In this document: positions 49,570 to 63,339 of the stretch, piece after piece
Numbering within the stretch: position 1 is the stretch's first letter
Layout of the letters: each line of letters begins with the position of its first letter
Source: Scilla litardierei
Lineage: Eukaryota > Streptophyta > Magnoliopsida > Asparagales > Asparagaceae
Direction: 5' to 3'
Length of the DNA: 64,000 nt
Assembly (NCBI GenBank): GCA_030789695.1
Contig: CM061138.1
Location: forward strand, 19,664,214 to 19,728,213
Made by a program: the position numbers and the translations under genes
Notes under the pieces: model-generated
The model's database searches: none
Told to the model about the DNA's origin: nothing
Seen by the model: only the letters and a program-made list of their open reading frames with translations

Positions 49570-51719
49570 ATGGCTACTCGAGAAGGTGCATCCGTTGTTC
49601 GTCCTCCAATGCTCACTGGCACAAACTACACTTACTGGATGTCTCGGATGCGTGTATTCATTAAGTCCATTGATGAGAAGGCCTGAATCACTGTCATTGA
49701 AGGATGGACACCGCCGATCGAAATTGACAAAGATGGCAAAGAACACCTCAAGCCGGCAAGAGACTGGAGTCGGATTGAAGAACATGCGGCCTTGTGCAAT
49801 TCTAAAGCAACTAATGCTATTTTTCGGCTGTAGATGAAGATCAGTTCAAGCTGATCTCCACATGTGAGTATGCCAAAGAAGCATGGGATATTCTCCAGAA
49901 TGTTCATGAAGGAACAAGTACGGTAAAAGCTTCCAAACTCCAGATGCTAGCTTCTCAGTTTGAAAATCTAAGGACGAATGACGACGAGACTGTTGCCGAA
50001 TTCAATGGGAGGTTGAGAGATATAGCCAATCAAGCCTTCCAGCTTGGGAAGAAATATTCTCAAAAGAAGTTAGTTGAGAAAACCTTGAGATCTCTTCCAG
50101 ACAAATTCTCAGCCAAAGTTGCAGCCATTGAGGAGGCCAGAAATATGTCTACCATGAGACTAGATGAACACATGGGATCTCTTCAAACATATGAAATGAA
50201 TCTGAAGCAGAATCAGCGGGACAAAGGGGTTTCCCTAAAAGCAGAAGTTCGTGAAGTCTACAAGTCAGATAATGAGTCTGAGTTAGATGATGACATTGCC
50301 TTGCTGACTAAGAATTTCAGTAGAATGATGAAAGAGATAAGCAACAAGGGTCAAAACTTCAGATCTGGTAACAATGCTGCACTGGCAAATCTCCCCTCTG
50401 CAGACAAGAACACCGGTCGTCTGACTCAGAGACATGATCAGAAGAACAAAGGCAAAGGGATATAGTGCAGAGAATGTGAGGGTTTTGGCCACATACAAGC
50501 TGAATGTGCCAATACCCTCAAGAAGCAGAAAGGGAAATCTTTAGCAAGCACCTGGAGTGATGATGAATCGGAAAGAAGTGCTGGAGATGAGGACATAACC
50601 AAAAACTATGTTGCATTTACAACCATCCGAGAAGGACAATCTGATAGTGACACTCATAGTCATGTTGGATCAAATGTTGCAACGTCAGAAACAACATCTG
50701 GCAACAAACTAGCCAATGTCAGACAGAATGTTGCAACATTAAGTACAACATCATGCACTGAATCTGAGTCTGAAGTTGATAGCGATGAGGAAGTTAATGA
50801 CGATGATATTCGAAAAGCATATCAGATGATGTTTGAGAAGTGGATGCAAATCTGCAATATCAACAAAGTCCTGAAGGAGGAGAATGAAAGACTGAAGAAA
50901 GAGGAGGAGGAGGTCAAAATCAAATGTCTGAAAGTTGAGGAAAATTGTAGAGAATTGAAAAGCAACTTTAGAAATGTTCTTCTCAGGACAGAGAAAGCTG
51001 AATGCACATTGGATAATTGGAATTCTGGAAAAGCAAAGTTGGATGATATATTGAACATGGGTAAGATTTCAGGAGATTGCACCGGAGTGGGATACAATAG
51101 AGGAGCCTTCTATAATGTGTCTGCTGAAAGAAGAAGTCAAGTTACCAAAGAACTTGAAAGAATGGGTCAGCACAAAGGGCATGATCAGAAGAAGAAGCGG
51201 ACTAGAGGCGTAAAAGGTTGTCGTCCTGCGTGTGCTTACTGCAAGTTCATAGACCATACTGAGAGAAACTGCTTCAGTCGCATGCGACATTGGTCAGAAG
51301 GAAGAAATGTTAGACACCCTGATATGAAGATGAAGAAGCAATGGGTCAGAAAGTCTGAATTATACAGCAAGAACACTACAGCTTCAGAGAAAACACTTCA
51401 TGTTGTGACTAATGTTGTAACATTAGATACAACACAGAACAATGTTGCTGCAGATGTTATTACACCAGACTCGACATCTCCCCTTGATAATCACTTTGAG
51501 CAATCTGCGTCAAAATCTCATGAATCTTCCTCCAGAATTATCAGAGTGCTATCTCGCCGCTCTGCTCACTGCTCTTCCTCCGTCGGTGCCATTAGATCTT
51601 CGCATGTACCCTCCGTCAACACCGCCGATGTTTTCAATTCTCCATCTACTTTTCGGCCCCTCAGAGCTCGACTTCTACCCTGTACATCATTTCATTCGTC
51701 ACCCTACTGTCAGATGTGA
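49570..51719 (+). pseudogene. gag: Sirevirus gag, broken
   Basis: Starts at ATG 49570 (MATREGASVVRPPMLTGTNY). A TGA at 49684 stands where Trp is expected before ITVIEGW. The frame shifts near 49825 and continues with DEDQFKLISTCEYAKEAWD, LASQFENLRTNDDETVAEFN and LVEKTLRSLPDKF. A TAG at 50463 falls just before the first zinc knuckle CRECEGFGHIQAEC. A Ser/Thr/Asp-rich section, a long coiled coil (NKVLKEENERLKKEEEEVKI) and a second knuckle-like CAYCKFIDHTERNC follow. Pol should begin after about 51350 but is missing; the frame runs on to 51719 through sequence I do not recognise. It would have been the particle protein. Confidence 0.85.
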
Positions 51720-52053
51720 GGTATAGTATTCTTCCTCTTATTCCACTGTGCCTGAAGATTTATTTGCTAATTAGAGAGATAGAGGAGCCTCTGGATGTGT
51801 CTCGGTTGAGGTTTTCTGAATTTTCTTTTGAGATGTGAGGCTAGCTGAAAAGTATTAGAGTTCAATGAGGATATACTTTTCCTGAATTTTGGATGTCTCT
51901 TATGAGGTGATCACTGCTCGGGTTGTTCTAGTAAGGGGGAGAATGTGGTTTGGATTATTGTGGCTCAAAGGGGGAGAATGTGTGCTTGGTTGGTTGGTGT
52001 TGGTTGATTGGTGCTTGTTTTGGGTTGTGCCACATAATGCCAAAGGGGGGGAT
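51720..52053 (+). other. Sirevirus 2 3' tail with polypurine tracts
   Basis: Contains AAGGGGGAGAATG near 51933, a second one near 51968, and AAAGGGGGGGA (52042-52052) next to the LTR. Repeated polypurine tracts are a known Sirevirus trait. Confidence 0.75.
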
Positions 52054-52982
52054 TGTTAGGGTTGAATTTCTGCTGATATTTGTTGGCATTAGTGGCACTA
52101 TAGTTGGAGAGTTCAGGTTGAGGAATCAGAAGTGTTTTTGAGCAGTTTGAGCACTAATGTTGAACATAATGTTGCAACATAATGTTCAACATTCGGGTTC
52201 TGGAATATTGGTTTGTATGCAGAACGCTGCTTTGGTCTACAGATCTGTTGTGGTGATCTCAGATCTGATTTGCTGCCTAGAATGTTGGGGCTTCCTGAAT
52301 TGATTGATGGAATATCTTGGAGAGATTTTTATATTCCTTCTTACCCGAATTAGTTCCTTAATTGATGGAGGTTTGCTAAGAATATTTGGGAATTGGGTTA
52401 GTTCCTTAATTGATGGGAGGAAATATTTGATGTAATTTATTAGTTCTATTTACCAGAAATAGATCCTTATTCTTTGGGGTTGGCAAAATATCCGCATGAG
52501 ATTTGTTTTAATCATTTTACCCGAAATAAATTCGGTGGTTCCTTGAATATGGGATTCCTTACCCGAACTGATCCTAGAAATATTGGCGGATATTCTGCAT
52601 TAAAGAGGAAGGTAATTACCCGGAATAATGGTTACAAAATGTGATTGGTTTCATAACTGAATGGTATGTGCAGTTGAAGACATGTGCGGTGATCACTCCT
52701 TATTTTACACCTTTTCCCCCATGTTTGCATGCCATTTAGATCGCCCAAATCATGTTTTTCACGATATATCGACGATATTGCGATGCTTTTCACGATTTAT
52801 TGTTTTTGTCGCATTTCAGGTGATTTGGCGCGATTTGGAGTAATCTCGAGATGCGCTTACTCCAGAGGGTCGCCGACGACCTCCCCGAGGGGTATTTTGC
52901 TGTTGGAGAGGAGCGGAAGAAGAACGGACGTCGCAGGAGCGACGAGGAGGCCAAAATAAGCAATCTGGGCATTTTTAGTGTC

Positions 52983-53370
52983 CCACTCGGCCGAGTGAAG
53001 GAGTCACTCGGCCGACCAGCGAGACACCGCTCGGCCGACCAGATCAGACACGATTCATACGTGCACTCGGCCGAGCGACGGAGACCACATCGGCCGAGTG
53101 ACGAGACCCCGTCCGCCCGAGTGGCGCCCAGATGAAGCCCTTCAAAAATCGCCATGTTACTGTTTTTCGGCTGCCTGAGCTTCAGAAGACCCACTCGGCC
53201 GAGTGGATAATCACGATCGCCCGAGTACCATGAAGCCATCGGCCGAGTGACGACAACTCACTCGGCCGAGCCGCACCCGAAGTGAAGACCCCTGAAGATC
53301 GAGACTTACTGGAAAATTACAGGGTTTTCACTCGGCCGAGCGACTTTTGTCACTCGGCCGAGTGCGACGC
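52983..53370 (+). promoter_or_regulatory. Array of CACTCGGCCGAGTG palindromes
   Basis: About ten copies of TCGGCCGA-centred palindromes plus variants (CGCCCGAG), ending about 80 bp upstream of TATTTAA at 53449-53455. Placed like the ACCGACTAG array of the Tekay LTR but unrelated in sequence. Enhancer function is inferred. Confidence 0.65.
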
Positions 53371-53847
53371 GCTGCCTGTAGCGAAAATTGCGGAAAACAG
53401 GCTGCGCAGGGGTATTTTGGTCACAGTTTTTGGACGATTTTGGGGGGGTATTTAACCCCTGTTTTTACCCTAGTTTTGAGAGCTTTTCTCTTAGATTTTT
53501 TGCAGCTTTTTAGATTAGCTTTTTAGTTTTATTCTTGAGATTGGAGAGGAGACAAAATTGGATTTTTGTTGGATTAATTGAAGAACTCCATTGGTTTGTG
53601 TTTTCTCTTCTCTAAAAATTCTATTTTTATTGCATATCTCAATATTGTGATGAATTCTATTGCTTATTTCATTGATTATTTTTGTGATCTTGCTATGAAT
53701 TGTGAGTAGTCGCCACGTCTTGGGGCGTGGGGATGAACCCTACAAGCCCTATTTCATAATTGTGATGAATTGGTAGGAATTTCGTTAGAATTGCTATTAG
53801 AGATTAGATTGGGATCAATTTACTACGGATGGCTAGGAATTCACATC

Positions 53848-54145
53848 GATTGTGATTTGCAAGAGATTAGATCCCAATTCGATAGGAAACCCTAGAAATC
53901 CGAATTGGGTTGGAATCGAATTTCCGTAGTATCGGTTTGCAAGAGATTGGACCGATACTAGGGCTTCCGGTTCCAATTCCGCGCCAATACCCGTTTGCAA
54001 GAGATTGGACGGGTAGGAACTATCCCAATCTAGGTCGTGAGCCGAGTTTGCAAGAGATTGGGCTCGGTGCGTGATTGAACGATGATGTTGATCCTAATGC
54101 TAGCTTCCCTAGGCTAGGGTTTGCAAGAGATTGGACCCGAGCCTA
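53848..54145 (+). other. Array of five hairpins with constant loop TTGCAAGAGATT(G/A)G
   Basis: The loop starts at 53857, 53936, 53994, 54047 and 54120. Each is enclosed by an inverted repeat whose sequence differs: ATTGTGAT/ATCCCAAT (one mismatch), TAGTATCGGT/ACCGATACTA, TACCCGT/ACGGGTA, CCGAG/CTCGG with wobble pairs beside it, and TAGGCTAGGGT/ACCCGAGCCTA (one mismatch). Different stems that still pair around an unchanged loop suggest a selected RNA or DNA structure. Role unknown. Confidence 0.75.
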
Positions 54146-55438
54146 TGATAGCTATAGACCGGCAACAGCGCGAGAGCGTGAGCTTGGTTCTACATTCAGT
54201 TGCAACTAGTTCATCCAAAATCTTATTCTAGCGATTTTGATGCCGATGAACCGCCTTTACGAAATATGGTGAGTAGCGGGAATTCCCCATTCCCTAGACG
54301 TTCTTTATTTGATTTGATATTTCCGTACTTTGTCTGACGATTGTGACAGGATCGCCAAAGGCAAATTTCTCTCTTCTTAAATAGACAGGTTGATTGGAAC
54401 AAGCACGGTCATTCGTCCTCCCTGTGTTCGATAACCCGCTCGCTGCTACACCGTGCACTTGCGGTAAAACTACAATCGTTCTTTGGGGTTACGTCCCGGA
54501 GCGACCATGCGGTTGAAGATTTTTTATCTGAATGATTTCAGATCTTGCATTATTGTTTAGATCTTCTCCAGATACTCTGTTGAATGCTGGTACACATAAG
54601 ATTTGCTGACGATGTGATTGAAGGTATTAATCTGCAAATATGGTATGAGAGATCTCGTCTGGTGACCATGTTGGATAATATGTTGAACGTTATGATACAA
54701 CATAAAGTCCAACATGCTGTGTCATAAGGCTGGAATCGAATGACGGTCTCCAGCGGTTATTGAAGGTGGATTCCTCAGATCACCTTTCAGATTCTTCTAA
54801 GTATTCTGGTATATATTGCTGCAATTGAAGATCTGTTGGAGATATAATTGGAAGTTGCTATTTCTCGGACTTTGTTATAGAATCGGTTGGAGAGATTCTC
54901 GCCCGCAAATCTGTTGTTTAACGCTAGAGGATTTTGCGGAACCAATCGCCCGAATTGGTTCGGATTCTTGCGAGCTGCCAAATCTGCACAGATTGTTCAA
55001 GCTACCTTCCATATCTACTCCACAATTAAAGGGGGGAGCGAAGGATATAGAGGTTGTGCGGTTTTGCAGCTATGGACAGCTTTTGCGAAAGACGATCAAG
55101 AACTCCGGGAGGGAGGCCAATGGCTACGCACGTAGAGTTCAAAGGAGTTGAACTAGTCGGTTGTGCAAAGGGAGCTTGTATAGATTACTCCACGGGGTTG
55201 ATTGAGATCACCCCTTGCAGTTTGCATTGAGGGGGAGTATGCTTCTCCTAGTATAGATCTGAAATTAGTGATTGTAATCATTATTGACCTTAGTGGAGTA
55301 TTCTGATTTTCTGGGCGTGGGCCCGCAGATGTAGGTGTGCGCACCGAACTGCGTTACCAAGTTTGTGTGTCATGCTTGGTTCTTGTTTTTAATCATTCGG
55401 TTTTCTTAATTATTAACTGTGTACTGAATTTCAATTAC

Positions 55439-55801
55439 CATCATTACGAAAAAACACTTCCGTTTCGTTATTAGTACTCTCTACAATTAAGAACATTATG
55501 GTTCATGAATGTCTAATCTTGCTCTCTACAAACTACATTCCTATTGGTTTGTAAGCTGACCAGTCTTAATTCTTTTTCAAAACCCTAATAATCTTATTTG
55601 TTTGTCCATACCCAGATCACAAGAGACATGACGTACACGTTTAATTAATATCCATATTACATGAGACCCACCAGCATCGCTCTTACTGTAAGAAAATATT
55701 ATGCAGAACAATATGGTCATTGTTTCTTTCTCCCATGCAACAGTAATAGAGAGCACCCACTGACTGTTGAGCTTAAAAGCATCTGGTAATAATCAGAATT
55801 T

Positions 55802-55804
<3 letters not shown>
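55439..55804 (+). other. Unassigned DNA upstream of the cytokinin dehydrogenase gene
   Basis: AT-rich, begins as the continuation of the LINE tail after Sirevirus 2. No gene or repeat recognised. Confidence 0.5.

Positions 55805-55846
<42 letters not shown>
55805..55846 (+). repeat. Run of 42 G residues
   Basis: An uninterrupted homopolymer about 1.06 kb upstream of the cytokinin dehydrogenase start codon. The glycine or proline repeats seen in translation are artefacts. Its length in the source DNA may not be exact. Confidence 0.9.
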
Positions 55847-55848
<2 letters not shown>

Positions 55849-56523
55849 CTCTAGGGAAGCTCACTGGCTCACAGATTCCAACCACAAGATCTGTGGGTAT
55901 CCTAAGCCTGCTGCTTGGGCTGCTGGGAGGTAGCCAATCGTCATCACTGAGGCTGGGGACCCATGAACAGTAGAAGCCAGCATGCAGAACAACCGCAAAA
56001 GATTTGGTGCTCACCCAAATTGGACATTCATATTGGACCATTTGCTTTGCTGGGCTCAAGAAGAGAAACGGAAAGGGAAAGCACAGTGCTCACTGGCTTA
56101 CACTTGTTAAGTTTGGGTCCACACTGTCCCTGTTTACAACACCTTAAGTAGATTCACATCACAAAGCAAAACCCTTTGGTACTCTGCTTCGGATTTTATA
56201 TCAAATTCATGCACACCACTTGAAAGGCCTATGATTTTTATCATGGATGCGTATCTTGGGTCCAGGGAGGGGATTGGCTGCTGATGTGGGAAGATGAGCT
56301 GGAACTTTTTTACAGTGGGTCATCATCTGCAGGCCAACTTTGTCCAGCCTCTCAGAACTTAGTCCTTTTTGTTACAGCAAATATGAAGACTGTGTTTGAT
56401 CCTGGCAGCAAAATCTCCCTTTTCCTCTCCAAGGCAATAGATATGACCTTTTCTACTGTGTCTGGATTTGGGGTCCCATGAGATTCTCGAGCAGGGACCT
56501 GAAATAATCCCTCCCCCTCTCTC

Positions 56524-56530
56524 TATAAAT
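56524..56530 (+). promoter_or_regulatory. TATA box of the cytokinin dehydrogenase gene
   Basis: TATAAAT after a CT-rich stretch, about 380 bp before the start codon, followed by a CT-rich probable leader (56575-56640). It is the best promoter candidate; the transcription start is inferred at about 56555. Confidence 0.6.
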
Positions 56531-56662
56531 ACAAACAAATCCCTACGAAAAGAGTGCAGTGAGATCTGTTTCTTGTCTTCTCTCTCTCTATCTCTCTTTG
56601 TGTTGCCTTGTTCTTCCTTTTTCTCCAATATTTTCATCCCAAAGCTTCAAAGGTTTTTAAAC

Positions 56663-56683
56663 ATGGCACACTTCAAAGATTGA
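56663..56683 (+). other. Upstream reading frame 1 in the leader
   Basis: ATG 56663 followed by five further codons and TGA, in the probable leader of the cytokinin dehydrogenase mRNA. It could lower translation of the main frame if the inferred transcription start is right. Confidence 0.4.
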
Positions 56684-56728
56684 AGAGTGGTGGGCAGTAC
56701 ATTTGCAGCTGTTTGCATATACAGTCAC

Positions 56729-56755
56729 ATGCGACTGACGTCTCCTCGTTTCTAG
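56729..56755 (+). other. Upstream reading frame 2 in the leader
   Basis: ATG 56729, eight codons including the start, then TAG. Same comment as for the first upstream frame. Confidence 0.4.
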
Positions 56756-56904
56756 CTCTCTTTACTGTCTCAATTTCGTCATCGATTAGCTCTCTACAAA
56801 GATTTCTAGCTTCTGAGTCTATTAGATTTTGTTCTCCCAGTGTTCTTCATATCCTAAAACTAGAGATTGAAGCTTGCCCACTTGAAAAAAAAGGCAAACT
56901 AACA

Positions 56905-59195
<2,291 letters not shown>

Positions 59196-59871
59196 GGATG
59201 GCTCTTGTAGTTTCAAGTATACAGCTCATTAGTGAGAGGGGGTTTAATGTTGTACAATTTTTTGCTTTTTGTTTTTATATTTTTGCCCCTTTTGGATTGT
59301 AATTTTTGGCCTTCTTCAGTTCAGGGGAGGGAAAGATTATTACCTTGTTTAATTAGATGTGGAAATGAAAAGAATACATGTCACTTTTAATATTTATTTG
59401 ATCTTGAGGACTACTCTGTTGATGATACCGTTACAGTTTTCTTTTATAATCACAATAGAATTAATGTGCACACACGGGGAACACACGGTGCAAAAAAAAC
59501 AATAAACAGGAAGTGGTGCAAGCACGCAACCGAAAAGGAGTGAAAACAGTTTGTGTGTGTGTGTGTGTGTCTGTATCGTCGGGGTTAAAAGGGGCCAAAG
59601 CAAAAAAAAAGTGTGGGGGCAAAAGGAGGAATAGCAGGACCAAAGCGAAAACCCCACCAACTCAAAGAGCAAAACTCCCTCCAAAACCACATTACCCATT
59701 GGGACCCGCCTAGTTTTGTCACAATCAGATTGTCACACAATAATATAGATATCACTTTCACTTTTGCCGTGATTGAGATCCAATTAAGATCCAGATATTA
59801 TGGACTAAAATTAAAAATGTTCTTTGCATTAATAAATTTTAAAATTAAATCTCCTCAAAATTAGAAGACAT
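59196..59871 (+). other. 3' flank of the cytokinin dehydrogenase gene, with a GT microsatellite
   Basis: T-rich 3' untranslated region to about 59390, with no clear AATAAA signal. (GT)n lies at 59552-59570. No other gene is recognised. Confidence 0.5.
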
Positions 59872-60435
59872 CTATATTACAATTGAGGGCCGATTTTGAA
59901 CTTATCCTATTTAGCAGTGCAGATTTTGAACTTATCATATGTGTCAGTGTCATGTCATGTTTTTTTTTGGTGGGGGCGGCTTGTGGGTTGAAGAGAAATT
60001 TGTTGGAAGAATACAAAAGCTTTTCTTTTTTGAAATTGGCAGCATCAGCACTTAATACCATTCATTCAAAATTGACCCAAAAAATGAGACCCAAAAAAAT
60101 GAAACCCAAAAAAACACACAGACAAAATGAAATCCAAAAAATATGCAACTTAAATTACAAGTATGCAAAAGAGAACTTTATTTCGGCTGAGCTTATTTCG
60201 GCTGACCCCAAAAAATTGAAATCCAAAAAAACACAGGGAATGTGCATTTAAAGAGGCGGGCTGAGCTTTTTGGGCATCAAGCAGAGGTCTGATCAACATA
60301 TTCGCGCCTAAGACACCCGCGCCGAATTTATTGTTTCACGTCGATTTGTTCTTTTAAATTTTGGTTATAGAAATATTTTTTTTGGAAACAAAAATTTCGC
60401 GGAAAAAAGAATCTTAAATGCACGGTTATGACTTG
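59872..60435 (+). mobile_element. Helitron-like element, second family member
   Basis: Starts A|TCTATATTA, typical of Helitron 5' ends, and ends GCACGGTTATGACTTG|T. The last 140 bp, read on the minus strand, match 38750-38890 (TTTAAGATT...CCGCGAAA, CAATAAATTCGGCGCG). The left arm of the terminal hairpin is deleted and the final CTAG reads CTTG, so this copy's 3' end is damaged. The interior repeats AAAATGA(A/G)ACCCAAAAAA units, as in the first copy. No gene inside. Confidence 0.6.
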
Positions 60436-61998
60436 TTTCCTTCATTCGCTGCACAGCTTGCTTTATCTTTTATCTCCAAGAAAGTATAAAATTTAACTCT
60501 AATGATCCACGTAAGAAGGCCCAAAAAGACAACAAGCTAAGCCTAAAGACGGGGACAGGCCCGCTTCGGCCTATGAGCAAGATGAATCACAATGAAGGAA
60601 ACCAACTCAATAGAGCCCCGAAATAACCATAATTACTATACGTACAAATCACTTCAATATCAGCATTCCTTGCAATAGCCGACTTTAACTGAGCTTGGCT
60701 TAATGTTTGTAGGTCTAGGCAGATTCCCAAGTAGTGATAATGGGTTCGAAGGGCGACTTCGTCACAAAATTCATAATCCTTGAAGTAACTTCTGAGTACG
60801 AAAGAGTCCTTGATCATATCGTATTGGAAGAGCTCGATGCTATCATACACCCAAATCTATATCAGCTTCACGTCACTAGGGTTACTAGCAAATATAGTAA
60901 GCTAACACATGCAAGATTCAAGCAATTATAGGTATAAATGCCTCACAGATCTTGCATGACATCTAGATTTTTATTAGGCAAATAGTCCATCCCAGTCATT
61001 TCCTGTCCAAGCCACCTTGATACTTGACATTTTCCCCCTTTCCTCATGAGACCTGTGGAAAAGAAATCCTTTACTTGTATCTAAGGGCATGTTCGTTTCG
61101 GTGATTGTGAGGATGAAAGTGAAAAAAAAAAAAACCTACTGTAACAACACTATTTAACCATTGTTCACTCGTTTCCACTCTCAAAAACTTCACGCGTGTT
61201 CGTTTCGGTTGGAATGAAATGGCCGACGTGTCGTCCACTTTCTCGCGAGGCATAATCCTCGCAAAAAGCAGGGAATATGAACGTGAATCTCAAACTCGGG
61301 CCCACCTCCCTCTCTCATATGACATCCGACCAATAGCAGCATTTCTTTTTTATAGATTAATATTTATTTTAATTATTATTAAAATTCGTGGACCCCTCAT
61401 CCAACTTTCACAACAACATTTTCAACCAAAAAAGACAATAAAGTTGTATGTGAACCACAAAAAATTCTCATCTCCATATTCCAACTCCACTTCACCCAAA
61501 AAAAAATACAATACTATACTTTCACGTATATTATTCACAACTTTCGCAAACATCCACATAAACCCAAGAGAAAAGGCCCTAATAGTGACCTCTAAAGTAG
61601 TGAGCATAGTACCATAAAGTATAACGATGATGCTCAGAAGCCTGTTTGGCAGTATGGTTTTGAAAGGGACATAGTTGACGTATAGCCTAATCGAAAAGGT
61701 ATCATGTGTTGTGGTGATAACAACTCGAATGCTTCTTCCTTACTTCTAAGCACACGAAATCTACATATGGACAAATTGCCTCTTAAATTATAATTTGGAA
61801 AATTTAAATTGAAGTTGAATATTACTTAATTGGGGCATAAAACTGAAAAGGTATTTTGCTCGCTATATGTGTCCAGGCCTTCTATCAAAATCCAAATGGT
61901 GGCGGACTTCATTCGTGGAGTGTATGATATTGAAGGAGACACAGTCTACTTCCCAAGATGCTGAAAGATAATCTATGGAGGAAGTCAAAGCTGATTGG
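60436..61998 (+). other. Unassigned intergenic DNA
   Basis: About 1.56 kb with no recognised gene. An 87-codon minus-strand frame (60587-60850) matches nothing I know. GGGCATGTTCGTTTCGG near 61085 and CGTGTTCGTTTCGG near 61195 resemble MITE ends, but I could not find a matching far end. Confidence 0.4.
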
Positions 61999-63339
61999 TG
62001 TTGGGAAATGTATGTCCTCGAGGCCAATTATTTGTAATTGGTACTTCTTGCTCAAAATAACAATATGCTATTTAGTTCTGTTTATCTGAGTATTATTATA
62101 AAATATTTGTCTGCATTTTAAAAAGTTCTGAGACTTAATGCGAGATCAAACATATATCGAGATGAGAATCACGATTACGAATAAGTGTTTTGACCGTTTG
62201 TAACATAAGTTTAAAAATATTCGTAGTCATAAATGCAATGAGAAAGGACATTGATGCATCAGATAGACTATTGTGTGCTCTGTCTTCACCAAGTGTTGGT
62301 GGTGATGATCTCATGATCGTTCGATTTGGAAAATCGGAGACGAGACACATGTGCTCGTTGGAGAATGAGTTCACTGAATGACCCAATGAGAGCTGCCACA
62401 CAGAATGCACATATCAAACTGTCAATGATGGTAGCTCTCAAGTGATGATAGGCAAGCTGATCCTTTGACTTGAGGTCATTGTACGAGCCTGTGCGTGAAT
62501 GGTGTCACTTAAATGTTTGGCCTAGCTTCGAGGCAGTGCCTATTGAAAGGTCTTTGGTTGAGTGACACTTCGAAGCGTATGAGGGGAATAGTGGCCAAGA
62601 AAGTATTCTTCTCTCATGTCGTGGGGAGTTAAACCGCGGAATCAATACGGTCCTTAGTGGCTATCCTTGGCCAATGTATGTTGGATATGATTCAATAAAG
62701 ACAAAGCTAAGACCAAACGATGCCGATTAGATCACAAAGCTATTAGGGGTTGACAATCAACCATATCCTATGCTTCGCAGCGACATAGTATTGACAAAGG
62801 GATTAAAATTGCAGAATTCATCACTAACATATTCAGGGGTAGTCCTGACAATGTTTATGTCAAGGGACAGACCACGTAATGATGATATCAAACCAGGAAC
62901 GACAACTGCTGTTCGCGGTTACTGTCGTTAGGAGCTATGAGTCCCACATGTAGTATGAGCAGGCTGTAGAGTCTCACACAAGATGAGCTCCTTGTCTAAG
63001 TAATAAGAGGAACTTGCATATGATGCTTATGAACTAATAAGGTCACAATTGGTTGCGAAACGGATTTCGGTCACTTATGTTATGAAGCGAGTCATTCTTA
63101 CATTATAGAAAACCTTAAATAGGGTGGTCCCGAACCCAGCTGCCTAAGCCCGAGCATGGACTTAGGCCAGCCTAAGCATCAGGCTTGGGCTAGCCTGAGT
63201 GCCGCTCAGGCTAATCCCGAGTTTTTGCGTCTGGGCATGCCCGGGCGCAGCTCGGGCTAGCCGGCTAGGCCCGTTTTTGGGCTCGAGCACATCCAAGCTT
63301 CAACCTGAGCACGCCAGAGCACCAAACATAATGAACAAG
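61999..63339 (+). mobile_element. Partial copia LTR related to the gag-only copia element
   Basis: Starts TGTTGGGAAATGTATGTCCT, resembling TGTAGGAGGATATATGCCC at 30978. Shared blocks follow in the same order, for example GGAGACGAGACACA and GCTCGTTGGAGAATGAGTTC (62335-62370) and GACCACGTAATGATGAT (62870). A GC-rich repeated block (63130-63320) sits at the same place as those at 25826 and 32265. It is cut at 63339 by the next LTR. Confidence 0.8.

Larger units (their letters stand above)
52690..54507 (+). mobile_element. Solo LTR, 1818 bp, with palindrome and hairpin arrays
   Basis: Starts TGATCACTCC, ends GGAGCGACCA, with a perfect TGCGG duplication (52685-52689 and 54508-54512). No interior or second LTR, so it formed by LTR recombination. 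Upstream of the TATA region it carries about ten CTCGGCCGAG-type palindromes, and in the downstream part five hairpins with a near-constant loop. I suspect a gypsy family of the Tat/Athila kind from its general style, but cannot confirm this without coding sequence. Confidence 0.85.
47910..55433 (+). mobile_element. Sirevirus-type copia element without pol (Sirevirus 2)
   Basis: Flanked by a perfect ATTAC duplication (47905-47909 and 55434-55438). The 5' LTR is 47910-49494 (1585 bp); the 3' LTR is 52054-55433, enlarged by a solo LTR. The 2559-bp interior has a broken gag and a 3' tail with polypurine tract but no protease, integrase or reverse transcriptase. It is an internal deletion derivative that could only have moved in trans. 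Confidence 0.9.
52054..55433 (+). repeat. 3' LTR of Sirevirus 2, split by a solo LTR
   Basis: Matches 47910-49494 after removing 52690-54512. It ends GTACTGAATTTCA. Confidence 0.9.

Noticed and set aside
53848..54145. CRISPR-like array
   Set aside because: Repeats are hairpin loops with paired flanks rather than direct repeats with unique spacers, and the DNA is plant nuclear DNA.
55767..56059. Poly-Gly and poly-Pro frames
   Set aside because: Translation of the G homopolymer at 55805-55846.
56608..56904. N-terminal extension of the cytokinin dehydrogenase frame
   Set aside because: The upstream in-frame start is TTG, not ATG; ATG 56905 begins a good signal peptide and is the only in-frame ATG in the region.
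60587..60850. 87-codon minus-strand frame
   Set aside because: No recognisable domain, no clear gene signals, and the length is within chance.
61083..61660. Possible MITE with GTTCGTTTCGG-like end
   Set aside because: Two end-like sequences occur in the same orientation, with no convincing inverted partner or duplication.
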